From positions 1 to 18,552 of the forward strand of contig CAAFXN010000158.1 of assembly GCA_900766775.1 (NCBI GenBank): 18,552 nucleotides of DNA, in the 5' to 3' direction. Made by a program: the position numbers and the translations under genes. The notes beneath the pieces are model-generated. The model did no database searches and had not been told where the DNA came from. It worked only from the letters and a program-made list of their open reading frames with translations. This DNA is from Bacteroidales bacterium. Its GTDB lineage: Bacteria > Bacteroidota > Bacteroidia > Bacteroidales > Paludibacteraceae. Shown in pieces: positions 1 to 7,117 of this stretch. Within the stretch, counting starts at the first letter, position 1. The number at the start of each line of letters is the position of its first letter.

Positions 1-407
1 ACATCTTCAACGGCAACCTGATGGACGTGTCGATGGGCAACGTGGGCAATATCCCGCAGGAAGCCTACAACACCCGCTGGACGGCAGAGAACCCCGAACG
101 TGCCCAATGGCCGAAGGCAGTGGCCAGCTACGAGCGCAACATGCTGATCTCCGACCGTTACGTGGAGGACGGCTCCTACCTGAAGATGAAGTACATCAAG
201 TTGTCCTACGACTTCCCGCAGAAATGGGTGAAGGCAATGCACGCGACGAACCTCAATGTCTATTTCCAAGCGGAGAATATCTTCACCATCACGGGTTACA
301 CAGGGCTTGACCCCGAACTGCCTCTAGGCGGCTACGGCGCACGTGTGGACAACGCACCTTACCCACGCTCACGTAACTTCACCATGGGATTGTCTATGAG
401 TTTCTAA
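1..407 (+). CDS. SusC-like TonB-dependent outer-membrane porin, C-terminal fragment
   Basis: This is the 3' end of a gene that starts before the window; the frame is already open at position 3 and the ATG at 21 is internal. About 135 residues are visible. They carry hallmarks of the C-terminus of the SusC/RagA barrel: a segment with DGSYLKMKYIKLSYDFP, a strand with NVYFQAENIFTITGYTGLDPE, and the ending RNFTMGLSMSF, with a terminal Phe as usual for the last barrel strand. In this family the protein forms a 22-strand barrel that imports oligosaccharides with TonB energy and is capped by a SusD lipoprotein. The SusD-like gene follows 20 bp downstream, supporting a SusC/D pair. Substrate specificity (fructan) is inferred only from the GH32 neighbours. 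Confidence 0.93.
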   Translation, partial: IFNGNLMDVSMGNVGNIPQEAYNTRWTAENPERAQWPKAVASYERNMLISDRYVEDGSYLKMKYIKLSYDFPQKWVKAMHATNLNVYFQAENIFTITGYTGLDPELPLGGYGARVDNAPYPRSRNFTMGLSMSF

Positions 408-427
408 TGTAATAAGCAATAGGTAAT

Positions 428-2071
428 ATGAAAAAGCATATCATTCTATCTTTCATTGTGTCGGCGAGTCTATTGCTGACCGGTTGTGAGGATTTCCTCG
501 ATAGACGTCCTTACGGGCAGTTCACTGCCGACCAACTCACCGATGAGACGGTGGACGGACTGTTGGCATCTGCCTACGCGGGTTTGTTTGCCCACTATTT
601 CGGCAACAACGAGGCATTTGCAGGACCGAGTACCAACTGGATTTTCGATGTCCGCTCCGATGATGCCTACAAGGGCGGCGGCGCCGTTACCATGGAAGCC
701 AATATCCACCAGTTGGAGGTAGCCAATATCTCTTCCGACAACATCAGTTTGGAGAACAAGTGGCAAAACAACTTCTATGGTATCACCCGCGTGCACAAGG
801 CGATGAAAGCCCTTGAGGAGGCGGAGAACATCTCCGGCAAAGACCAGATGATGGGCGAGTTGAAGATTCTGCGTGCGTGGTACTATTTCGATATGGCGCG
901 TATCTTCAAGCATGTGCCCTATTTCACCAAGGACGAAGACCCCAGCCATGTGAGCAACATGGTCTATACCCAAGATTCTATCATGCGTATGCTCCAAGCC
1001 GACTTGATGGAAGCATACGATATTATGGATGAGGATGCACCTTCTCCTGCGCGTTTCTCCCGCTATACTGCGGCGGCGCTGCTCGTGAAAATCAGTGCAC
1101 AACTCAGCGACTGGGACAATGTGCTCGCGTATGCGGACGTGGTCATCAATTCAGGCAAGTATGCACTCTACGACAACTATCTGGATATGTCGAAGATTGA
1201 CTTCAACAACCAAAAGGAGTCTATCATCGCTATGCAGTGTGTCGTTACGACCGACTACGGACAAGTCAACTGGTCGAACCTGCTCAACACCACCTACTCC
1301 GAAGGGAACCTCTATGGTACGGGCGACGACTTCTTCTTGGCTTCCCAGAACTTGGCTAACTGCTTCCGTACCGACGCCAACGGACTGCCTTATCTGGATG
1401 AGAACATCGCGCCGACCGACAATATGAACGGTGCTTACAAAGGCAATATCGACCCGCGTGTGGACTTCACGATGGCACGTATCGGTCTGCCTTTCCGCGG
1501 ACATACCTATACCCGCAAGTGGTGCCGCGCGTACGATACCTACGGCGAGTTCTCCGGCAAGAAATGGATGATTGACCCGAGCGACGAGCGCATGGTGCAG
1601 GGATTCCCGTGGGGAGCCTCCTCGCTCAACTTCATCTTCCTTCGCTATGCCGACATCTTGCTGCTCAAGGCAGAGGCGCTCATCGAGACGGGACGCGACC
1701 TCAATGGCGCACGCCTTATCATCAACGATATTCGCACACGCGCCAACAACTCCGTGGATGCTTACTATTCGCCCGTGGATGTCAATCCGATGATGTCTTC
1801 CTACAAATGCGGCGAATACCCCTCCGGCGGATGGACGCAAGACTATGCCCGCAAGGCGGTACGTATGGAGCGCCGTTTGGAGTTGGCGATGGAAGGACAC
1901 CGCTGGTTTGACCTCTGCAGATGGGGAAATGCTGTGGAGGTGATGAATAAGTACTATCAGACCGAGTCTGCGCTCCGTGCACACCTCGCAGGCGCTAATC
2001 TCACCGAGGACGAAATCTATTTCCCGACACCTATCGCCGAAGTCCGCACCGCCGATGGACTGTATGAATAG
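428..2071 (+). CDS. SusD/RagB-family glycan-binding surface lipoprotein
   Basis: The 547-residue protein starts with a lipoprotein signal peptide; the lipobox LLTGC places the lipidated Cys at residue 20, followed by acidic residues (ED), which in Bacteroidota often goes with surface export. Family hallmarks are visible: an N-terminal FLDRRPYGQF-type segment, the LRAWYYFDMARIFKHVPYF segment of the helical repeat region, a LRYADILLLKAEALIETG segment, and the C-terminal RRLELAMEGHRWFDLCRWG signature at residues 482-500. SusD proteins bind glycan at the cell surface and act as a lid on SusC; this one follows the SusC fragment by 20 bp. The length is typical. A GC-rich repeat element begins at the last base of its stop codon, so the natural C-terminus may have been reset by that element. 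Binding of fructan is inferred from the neighbourhood. Confidence 0.95.
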   Translation: MKKHIILSFIVSASLLLTGCEDFLDRRPYGQFTADQLTDETVDGLLASAYAGLFAHYFGNNEAFAGPSTNWIFDVRSDDAYKGGGAVTMEANIHQLEVANISSDNISLENKWQNNFYGITRVHKAMKALEEAENISGKDQMMGELKILRAWYYFDMARIFKHVPYFTKDEDPSHVSNMVYTQDSIMRMLQADLMEAYDIMDEDAPSPARFSRYTAAALLVKISAQLSDWDNVLAYADVVINSGKYALYDNYLDMSKIDFNNQKESIIAMQCVVTTDYGQVNWSNLLNTTYSEGNLYGTGDDFFLASQNLANCFRTDANGLPYLDENIAPTDNMNGAYKGNIDPRVDFTMARIGLPFRGHTYTRKWCRAYDTYGEFSGKKWMIDPSDERMVQGFPWGASSLNFIFLRYADILLLKAEALIETGRDLNGARLIINDIRTRANNSVDAYYSPVDVNPMMSSYKCGEYPSGGWTQDYARKAVRMERRLELAMEGHRWFDLCRWGNAVEVMNKYYQTESALRAHLAGANLTEDEIYFPTPIAEVRTADGLYE

Positions 2072-2176
2072 GACCCACCCCGTCCCTCCCTGCAAAGGGA
2101 GGGAGATAATGAACTATTGAATAACTATAACTAATCTTCCTACTCTCCCCCTTTGTAGGGGGAGTTGGAGGGGGTC
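2071..2176. repeat. Paired, inverted GC-rich hairpin repeats (MITE-like, noncoding)
   Basis: The gap between the SusD gene and the next lipoprotein holds two hairpins. The first has stem CCCTCCCT (2084-2091), loop GCAA and stem AGGGAGGG (2096-2103), preceded by GGACCCACCCCG. The second has stem CTCCCCCT (2145-2152), loop TTGT and stem AGGGGGAG (2157-2164), followed by TTGGAGGGGGTC. The second half is roughly the reverse complement of the first, so the whole looks like two facing copies of one element around an AT-rich spacer of about 38 bp. A related single copy lies at 5897-5931 inside a gene. Neither hairpin has a T-tract, so neither looks like a classical terminator, though both could attenuate or stabilise the PUL mRNA between susD and the downstream genes. 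Confidence 0.8.
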
Positions 2177-2187
2177 ATCTACTTAAT

Positions 2188-3360
2188 ATGAAGCACTTTC
2201 TAAATATCATCCTATCGGTAGCATTGGTAATGGGATTGGCTACTGCCTGCCAAGATGTCGTTCTTGAGGAAGCCGCCAACGAGCACCTCACGATGCCTAC
2301 CAACCTGCGCTACACGTCCGAAGGACGCACCGTAACCATCACTTGGAACCTTGCCGATACTACCGGTATCGACTCCATCCAAATCACCAAGAACGGTAAG
2401 GAACCCATCGTCATTGCCGGTGCGCAGACCGAATATATCGTTCGCCACTGTGTGCCTAACCAAGATGTTATCTATACCGTCAAGGCGATGTTCGACAACG
2501 GATTGGTCTCCAAGGGTGCCAGCATCCGCATTCACCTCAACTATAATGCGCCAATCTATATCGGCTACCTGCTCACGGCGAATAGCGTAGCAGAGTTGCC
2601 CGACGATGATGAGATAGCCGCTGCTTCGTGGTTCGACCGCGAGTATGTGCAGAAAGGTACGGGTCGTTTTATTCCCGTGCAGGACATGCCCACGCTCAAC
2701 CTCGATGAGGTGTCTGCCTTGTGGATACATATCGACCGTCAGGGACTCAGCCAAGGCTGGCGCAACCTCACGGGTGGCGTCAATACCGATGAGTTTGCTG
2801 CGGCGCTGCGCACCTATGTGGAGGAAGGCGGTAAACTCTTCCTCTCCTGCCATGCTACCCAGTTGCTCGTGGCTATCGGACGTATCGCCGAAGACCGCGC
2901 ACCCAACACGTTTGGTAGCGGACAAGGCGGACCGGGCAACGACATCTGGACGCTCAATGCCTATATCGGCGAGACCTACGACCGCCGTGCGCATACGCTC
3001 TTCCAAGGCATGGACCTCGATTACTGCAACGGCTATACCTACCAGTCCTTCCCCATCGCTGCACCCGGTATTCGCGAAGACCACAACTGCATGTGGAACC
3101 TCTCGGAGATGAAGTTCTTGAGCGGAAGCGACAAGATTCGCGGCTTTGAGTTGGAGAACGAATGCACAGTCCTTGGCACATGGGGACAGAACACCGAACT
3201 CAACTACCCGGGCTTCTGCTTGTTCAATACGAAGGACAACTTCCATGGAGAAATCGTAGCGATGGGCTTGGGTTGCTATGAGTGGAACCTGCAAAACGGC
3301 AACGCCTATCAATACCAAATAGAGCGCCTCACGGCAAACATCCTTAATTACATAAAGTAA
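2188..3360 (+). CDS. FN3 + DUF4960-like surface lipoprotein, probable fructan-binding protein
   Basis: The protein has 390 residues and a lipoprotein-type signal peptide; the likely lipidated Cys is residue 21 (LATAC, a slightly atypical lipobox). Residues about 34-118 look like a fibronectin type III domain (PTNLRYTSEGRTVTITWN near the start, YTVKAMFDNG near the end). Residues about 122-390 form a second domain that I assign from memory to the DUF4960 family found in Bacteroidales fructan loci. It contains ALWIHIDR (177-184), EEGGKLFLSCHATQLL (212-227), REDHNCMWN (296-304) and GLGCYEWN (360-367). The position right after susD fits a surface glycan-binding protein, comparable to the extra lipoprotein of the Bacteroides thetaiotaomicron levan locus, but no binding site can be read from sequence. 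The SCHATQLL segment resembles the nucleophile elbow of class I amidotransferases, so an enzymatic role is not excluded. Confidence 0.75.
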   Translation: MKHFLNIILSVALVMGLATACQDVVLEEAANEHLTMPTNLRYTSEGRTVTITWNLADTTGIDSIQITKNGKEPIVIAGAQTEYIVRHCVPNQDVIYTVKAMFDNGLVSKGASIRIHLNYNAPIYIGYLLTANSVAELPDDDEIAAASWFDREYVQKGTGRFIPVQDMPTLNLDEVSALWIHIDRQGLSQGWRNLTGGVNTDEFAAALRTYVEEGGKLFLSCHATQLLVAIGRIAEDRAPNTFGSGQGGPGNDIWTLNAYIGETYDRRAHTLFQGMDLDYCNGYTYQSFPIAAPGIREDHNCMWNLSEMKFLSGSDKIRGFELENECTVLGTWGQNTELNYPGFCLFNTKDNFHGEIVAMGLGCYEWNLQNGNAYQYQIERLTANILNYIK

Positions 3361-3367
3361 TTGAATT

Positions 3368-5854
3368 ATGAATCTTCCTAAGTATATATCCGCCATAGTG
3401 CTGCTGAGTGCTGCGCTGTCTATGCAGGCGCAACTCCACTTGCCGTTGGAGATTCGCGACGGTGAGACGCAGGAATTGAGCACCATGCGTTGGCATGAGG
3501 TAACAGGCTGCCGCACACCTATCAGCATGCCTGCTGCGGTGGGCGAAGGCTGGCGCACAGACGGCTACTCAAGCAGTATCACCGTGCCTATTCAAGGTAT
3601 CATCCCCAACAACGGGCTGGATGTCAACATGCGCGACTCGGCGATAATCTCCCTCACGGCAAGCGTGTGGTGCGCTGTGGAGACCTATCCCATGATGACC
3701 ACCGCCACTGCCCGCTACGACAACCCGCTCTACACCGACATCGTGGGGAATATCAACGACTCCACCCATACGGGTTTTGCCTTCCAACTGAGCAACCTCG
3801 GTCGTCTCCGTTTCCGTTGCTATTCCAGCGGTTGGCAAATCGTCTGCGAGTCGCCTCATCAACTGCCGCTCAACGAGTGGCACCACCTCGTGGCGACTAT
3901 TGACGGCTACCACCAGCGCGTGCGCCTCTACGACAACGGCAACCTTGTGGCAGAGCAGCGCTGTATGTACACCGCCAGTCTCGGTACCATGCCCCTGCTC
4001 CTCGGCAGAAGCAGCGACGAGGTGCTTGACGGTATCTTCCCGCTCAACTACTTCAACGGTATGATAGACGAGGTGCGCGTGGATACGGGGATTTGGAACG
4101 ACGCCCGTATTGCCTCGGAGGTATCTCCCGAACATCCGCTGAATATGTCCGTGCCCATTGAGGCATACGCCGATGATATCCTTCGCCCGCGCTACCACGG
4201 TATGCCCTCGCAGGGCTGGACCAACGAGAGCCACGGACTCATCTACCGAAACGGGCGCTGGCATGTCTTCTTCCAGAAGAACGGCAACGGACCTTATATG
4301 GCGCGCCTCCACTGGGGGCATATCAGCAGTCCCGACCTCTGCCATTGGACGGAAGAACCCGTAGCACTCATGCCGGCGGAGTCGTATGACATCAAGGGGT
4401 GCTGGTCCGGCTGCGTCTTCACCGACCCCGACATCACCGGCGGTGAGCCCAATATCCTCTATTCGGCTATTGACGACAGCCACTGCGAACTCATGCTCGC
4501 CCGCCCGCTGGACGGAGACCTGCACCGCTGGGAGAAACTGGGCAAACCCGGTATCCGTTGCTCTTTCCGCGACGACTTCCGCGACCCCTACGTCTTCCGC
4601 CACAACAACCGACCCTATATCATCGTCGGTTGTGCGGAGAACGGCACGGGTATCGCTACCCTTCAACGCTACGAGGACGGTCATTGGACGAGCGATGGCG
4701 ACAAGTTCTTTGCGCCCAATCCCGTGGTGGACCCGGGGAACTTCTGGGAAATGCCCAATGTTACGCCCATGGGCGGCGACCGCTGGCTCTTCACCGTTAC
4801 GCCGATGTCCACTTCCTATGGTGTGCGCTGCCTCTATTGGGTAGGTACTATCGACGGGGCAGGACACTTCCAGCCGCTCTACGCAGACCCGAACACCCTC
4901 GAATTGCCGGGCATGGCGCGCGACGGTTTCGGACTCCTCTCCCCCTCCGTCTATCAGCACGAGGGCAAGACTATCGCACTCGGTATCGTGCCCGACAAAG
5001 CCTCCTCTATGCTCAACTACGACCTCGGATATGCCCATCTCTATTCTTTCCCGCGCGAGTGGTCGCTGGACGGCGAGGGCAACCTCTACCAACGCCCGTA
5101 CAGCGGTTTGCAGTCGCTCCGCACGCAGGGAGACTCCGCTTTCGTGCGCGATAACTTCACTTTGGCTGCCGACGAAGTCCTACCGCTTGACCCCGTCATG
5201 GGACGTGCCGTGGAACTCCTCGCGGAGTTTGAGGTTGGCGAGGCGCAGGTGGGGTTCGAACTGCTCAAGAACAGTTACGGCTCCATGAAGGTCTATATCG
5301 ACCCCAAGGCGGGGACACTCACCGTGGATATGTCCACCATCGGACGCAAAGCCAATGACACAGGTGTCTTCGACGGGCTCTACCGCTCCGTCATCCCGAG
5401 TGGTTTAGCCGAAGGTTCTGTCTGCAAACTGCAAGTCCTCTTCGACCATTCTATCCTCGACATCTTTGTCAACGACCGCTACGCGGCCTCCATCCGCGTC
5501 TTCCCCTACGACTATTCTGCCAATGCCTGCACGCTCTATGCAAGCAACGCAGAGGCGAAAATCCGCACCGTGCAGGCATACGGGCTGGGTGCTATCACCC
5601 ATTATGTGCCGAACAACACCATGGCAGTAGAGCAGACCACCGCGGGCAACGACTTCCCCGTCTATATCGCCCAAAACACGTTGCATTACGAGCTGTCTTC
5701 CCCGTCTGTCCTGCGTGTCTATGCGCTCAGCGGACAGCAACTCCTCGCCAAGCAGGTTTACGGACAAGGAACGCTCGAAATCCCCCATTCGGGAATAGTG
5801 GTCGTCCGCTTGGATAACAACACCATCCATGCCGCCCGCACCTATAAATTATAG
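3368..5854 (+). CDS. LamG + GH32 family protein with atypical active-site motif and T9SS-like tail
   Basis: The protein has 828 residues and starts with a signal peptide (probable cleavage after MQA, residue 21) with no lipobox. Residues about 90-250 form a LamG/concanavalin-like domain (NEWHHLVATIDG at 169-180, YFNGMIDEVRV near 228-238). A GH32 five-bladed propeller follows from about 272 and a beta-sandwich from about 600. The usual WMNDPNG nucleophile motif reads WTNESHG (284-290), so Glu287 sits where Asp is expected. The stabiliser motif RDP is intact (405-407), and the WECP acid/base motif reads WEMP (460-463), retaining Glu461. Residues about 765-828 resemble a type A T9SS sorting domain (VYALSGQQLL, then a Gly-Ile-Val-Val-Val strand, ending in a basic tail). 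I recall E-bearing GH32 relatives in Bacteroidota, so this may be an established subgroup with different activity rather than a dead enzyme. It starts 7 bp after the preceding stop codon. Confidence 0.88.
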   Translation: MNLPKYISAIVLLSAALSMQAQLHLPLEIRDGETQELSTMRWHEVTGCRTPISMPAAVGEGWRTDGYSSSITVPIQGIIPNNGLDVNMRDSAIISLTASVWCAVETYPMMTTATARYDNPLYTDIVGNINDSTHTGFAFQLSNLGRLRFRCYSSGWQIVCESPHQLPLNEWHHLVATIDGYHQRVRLYDNGNLVAEQRCMYTASLGTMPLLLGRSSDEVLDGIFPLNYFNGMIDEVRVDTGIWNDARIASEVSPEHPLNMSVPIEAYADDILRPRYHGMPSQGWTNESHGLIYRNGRWHVFFQKNGNGPYMARLHWGHISSPDLCHWTEEPVALMPAESYDIKGCWSGCVFTDPDITGGEPNILYSAIDDSHCELMLARPLDGDLHRWEKLGKPGIRCSFRDDFRDPYVFRHNNRPYIIVGCAENGTGIATLQRYEDGHWTSDGDKFFAPNPVVDPGNFWEMPNVTPMGGDRWLFTVTPMSTSYGVRCLYWVGTIDGAGHFQPLYADPNTLELPGMARDGFGLLSPSVYQHEGKTIALGIVPDKASSMLNYDLGYAHLYSFPREWSLDGEGNLYQRPYSGLQSLRTQGDSAFVRDNFTLAADEVLPLDPVMGRAVELLAEFEVGEAQVGFELLKNSYGSMKVYIDPKAGTLTVDMSTIGRKANDTGVFDGLYRSVIPSGLAEGSVCKLQVLFDHSILDIFVNDRYAASIRVFPYDYSANACTLYASNAEAKIRTVQAYGLGAITHYVPNNTMAVEQTTAGNDFPVYIAQNTLHYELSSPSVLRVYALSGQQLLAKQVYGQGTLEIPHSGIVVVRLDNNTIHAARTYKL

Positions 5855-5869
5855 AAAAACTATCCGCTC

Positions 5870-6976
5870 ATGAAAACCTCACTATTTTCAACCAAACTCC
5901 CTCCCTTTGTAGGGAGGGTCGGGGTGGGTCCCCTTCTCCTCCTCCTCGTGCTGTTCAGCGCCTGCCGTCCCGAGGTGAAAGACGAGCCAAATGACCGTCC
6001 GACCGCCGACACCACGGTAGTGCCCGATACCGCGATTATCCCTGCCCGCGACAGCCAAGTGGCGTTCCTGAGTATCTACCCCACGCCCGAGCAGCACCTC
6101 GCCGAGGCGGACGACGACGAAGCCTCCGCATGGCTCTGGTTCAGCAAGCAGTACCCCGATGCACAGTATCTCTATTTCGGGAATATCTCCGAGCATACGC
6201 TCGACTCCATGCGCGTCCTCTTCTGGCTCCGCGATGTGGAGACAGGCAACCTCTCGGATGTCTTCACCATGCCCGATGTGGTTGCCCAAGCCACGCCCGT
6301 CATTGCCGACTGGTATCGTCGCGGGGGCGACCTCATCCTTTGGGGGCATGCCGTGGTCTTCATTGAGAGGCTCGGACGCCTACCCGAAGGCACCTACCAA
6401 GCCCCGAACCATGACCTCGTCTGCGCCTGCGATGGCGGACGACTGGACTTAAACTCTTGGCAGATGGCGGTGCAACTCAATCTGGACGGACGGGTCAAGA
6501 AAGACCATTCCACCCATCCCCTCTTCCGCGGTATCACGGTCTTCACCAACAACGATACGCGCCTCATTGCCGTCAAAGGACCCGGATGGACGGAAGACCA
6601 CAACTGTGTCTTCTTCAACTATCCATCCGAACTCACGGGGCGCGATTGGCAGCAGGAGATATGCTATACCCTCCTCACCGAATACTATGGCATCTATCCC
6701 TTAGCCACATGGGATAGCCAAATTTGGTGGGTCAGCCAACTCAATATCTACGAGTGCCTCAAGGGGCAAACCGACTTCGAGGGGCGTGTCTTGTGCATAG
6801 GCAACGGCGGCTGCGAGTTCTCCATGAAGTCCTACCGACAGGTCGGACGCGACGACCAAGGCAACCCCGTCTATGAGACCACCGACGACCGCTCTGCATA
6901 TCCCTCGAACAATATCTTCCAAGATAATATCCTCCGTATGGCAACCAACGCCATCGAGTACTACAAGAACTATTAG
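5870..6976 (+). CDS. Second DUF4960-like lipoprotein; signal peptide contains a repeat element
   Basis: The protein has 368 residues. A hydrophobic Leu-rich run (22-28) and LFSAC give a probable lipidated Cys at residue 32. It is a divergent paralogue of the lipoprotein at 2188-3360: both share DDDE followed by a Trp-Phe pair (DDDEASAWLWF here), a W/F-x-x-R/D strand, GGDLILWGHAV (152-162) against GGKLFLSCHAT, HPLFRG (216-221) against HTLFQG, TEDHNC (241-246) against REDHNC, and a closing GNGGCEF (311-317) against GLGCYEW. It lacks the FN3 domain; a Pro/Asp/Thr-rich linker (about 33-61) replaces it. The Cys of the SCHAT motif is Gly159 here. Residues 10-21 of the signal peptide are encoded by the GC-rich repeat at 5897-5931. 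It starts 15 bp after the LamG-GH32 gene. A surface role in fructan binding is inferred, not shown. Confidence 0.72.
   Translation: MKTSLFSTKLPPFVGRVGVGPLLLLLVLFSACRPEVKDEPNDRPTADTTVVPDTAIIPARDSQVAFLSIYPTPEQHLAEADDDEASAWLWFSKQYPDAQYLYFGNISEHTLDSMRVLFWLRDVETGNLSDVFTMPDVVAQATPVIADWYRRGGDLILWGHAVVFIERLGRLPEGTYQAPNHDLVCACDGGRLDLNSWQMAVQLNLDGRVKKDHSTHPLFRGITVFTNNDTRLIAVKGPGWTEDHNCVFFNYPSELTGRDWQQEICYTLLTEYYGIYPLATWDSQIWWVSQLNIYECLKGQTDFEGRVLCIGNGGCEFSMKSYRQVGRDDQGNPVYETTDDRSAYPSNNIFQDNILRMATNAIEYYKNY
5897..5931. repeat. GC-rich hairpin repeat embedded in coding sequence
   Basis: Stem CCCTCCCT (5899-5906), loop TTGT, stem AGGGAGGG (5911-5918), then TCGGGGTGGGTCC. Its reverse complement matches 2071-2105 over 35 positions with two differences by eye. 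Here it is read in frame as the start of a signal peptide (residues 10-21, PPFVGRVGVGP core). Confidence 0.85.
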
Positions 6977-7012
6977 AATAACACTCCCTCGACCGACCGA
7001 CAGCAGACAAGA

Positions 7013-7066
7013 GTTAGTGATTAGTTAGTGATTAGTTAGTGATTAGTTAACGATTAGTTAGTGATT
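7013..7066. repeat. 11-bp tandem repeat, five copies
   Basis: The unit GTTAGTGATTA repeats at 7013, 7024, 7035, 7046 (as GTTAACGATTA) and 7057 (last base changed). It makes up about half of the 141-bp gap between the second DUF4960-like gene and the next GH32 gene. The fifth copy contains a GTG at 7061 in frame with that GH32 gene, which could be mistaken for its start. The rest of the gap (6977-7012 and 7067-7117) shows no clear promoter. Confidence 0.9.
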
Positions 7067-7117
7067 GCTCTGTCTCTGCCGAGTCTTTTAGCGGATAAAT
7101 CAATAACATTTAGCGCC

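Noticed and set aside
2084..2164. Rho-independent terminators after susD
   Set aside because: The stems are strong but no T-run follows on either strand; they match a repeat family, including a copy inside a gene.
2212..3558. Long - strand open frame (448 codons), and similar long - strand frames at 3569-5092 and 10415-11443
   Set aside because: They are antisense to well-supported PUL genes, their translations lack recognisable domains, and C-ending codon use on the + strand explains the absence of stops.
7061..7117. GTG at 7061 as start of the GH32 lipoprotein
   Set aside because: The extra 19 codons run into a tandem repeat and would precede, and so spoil, the clean lipoprotein signal peptide starting at 7118.
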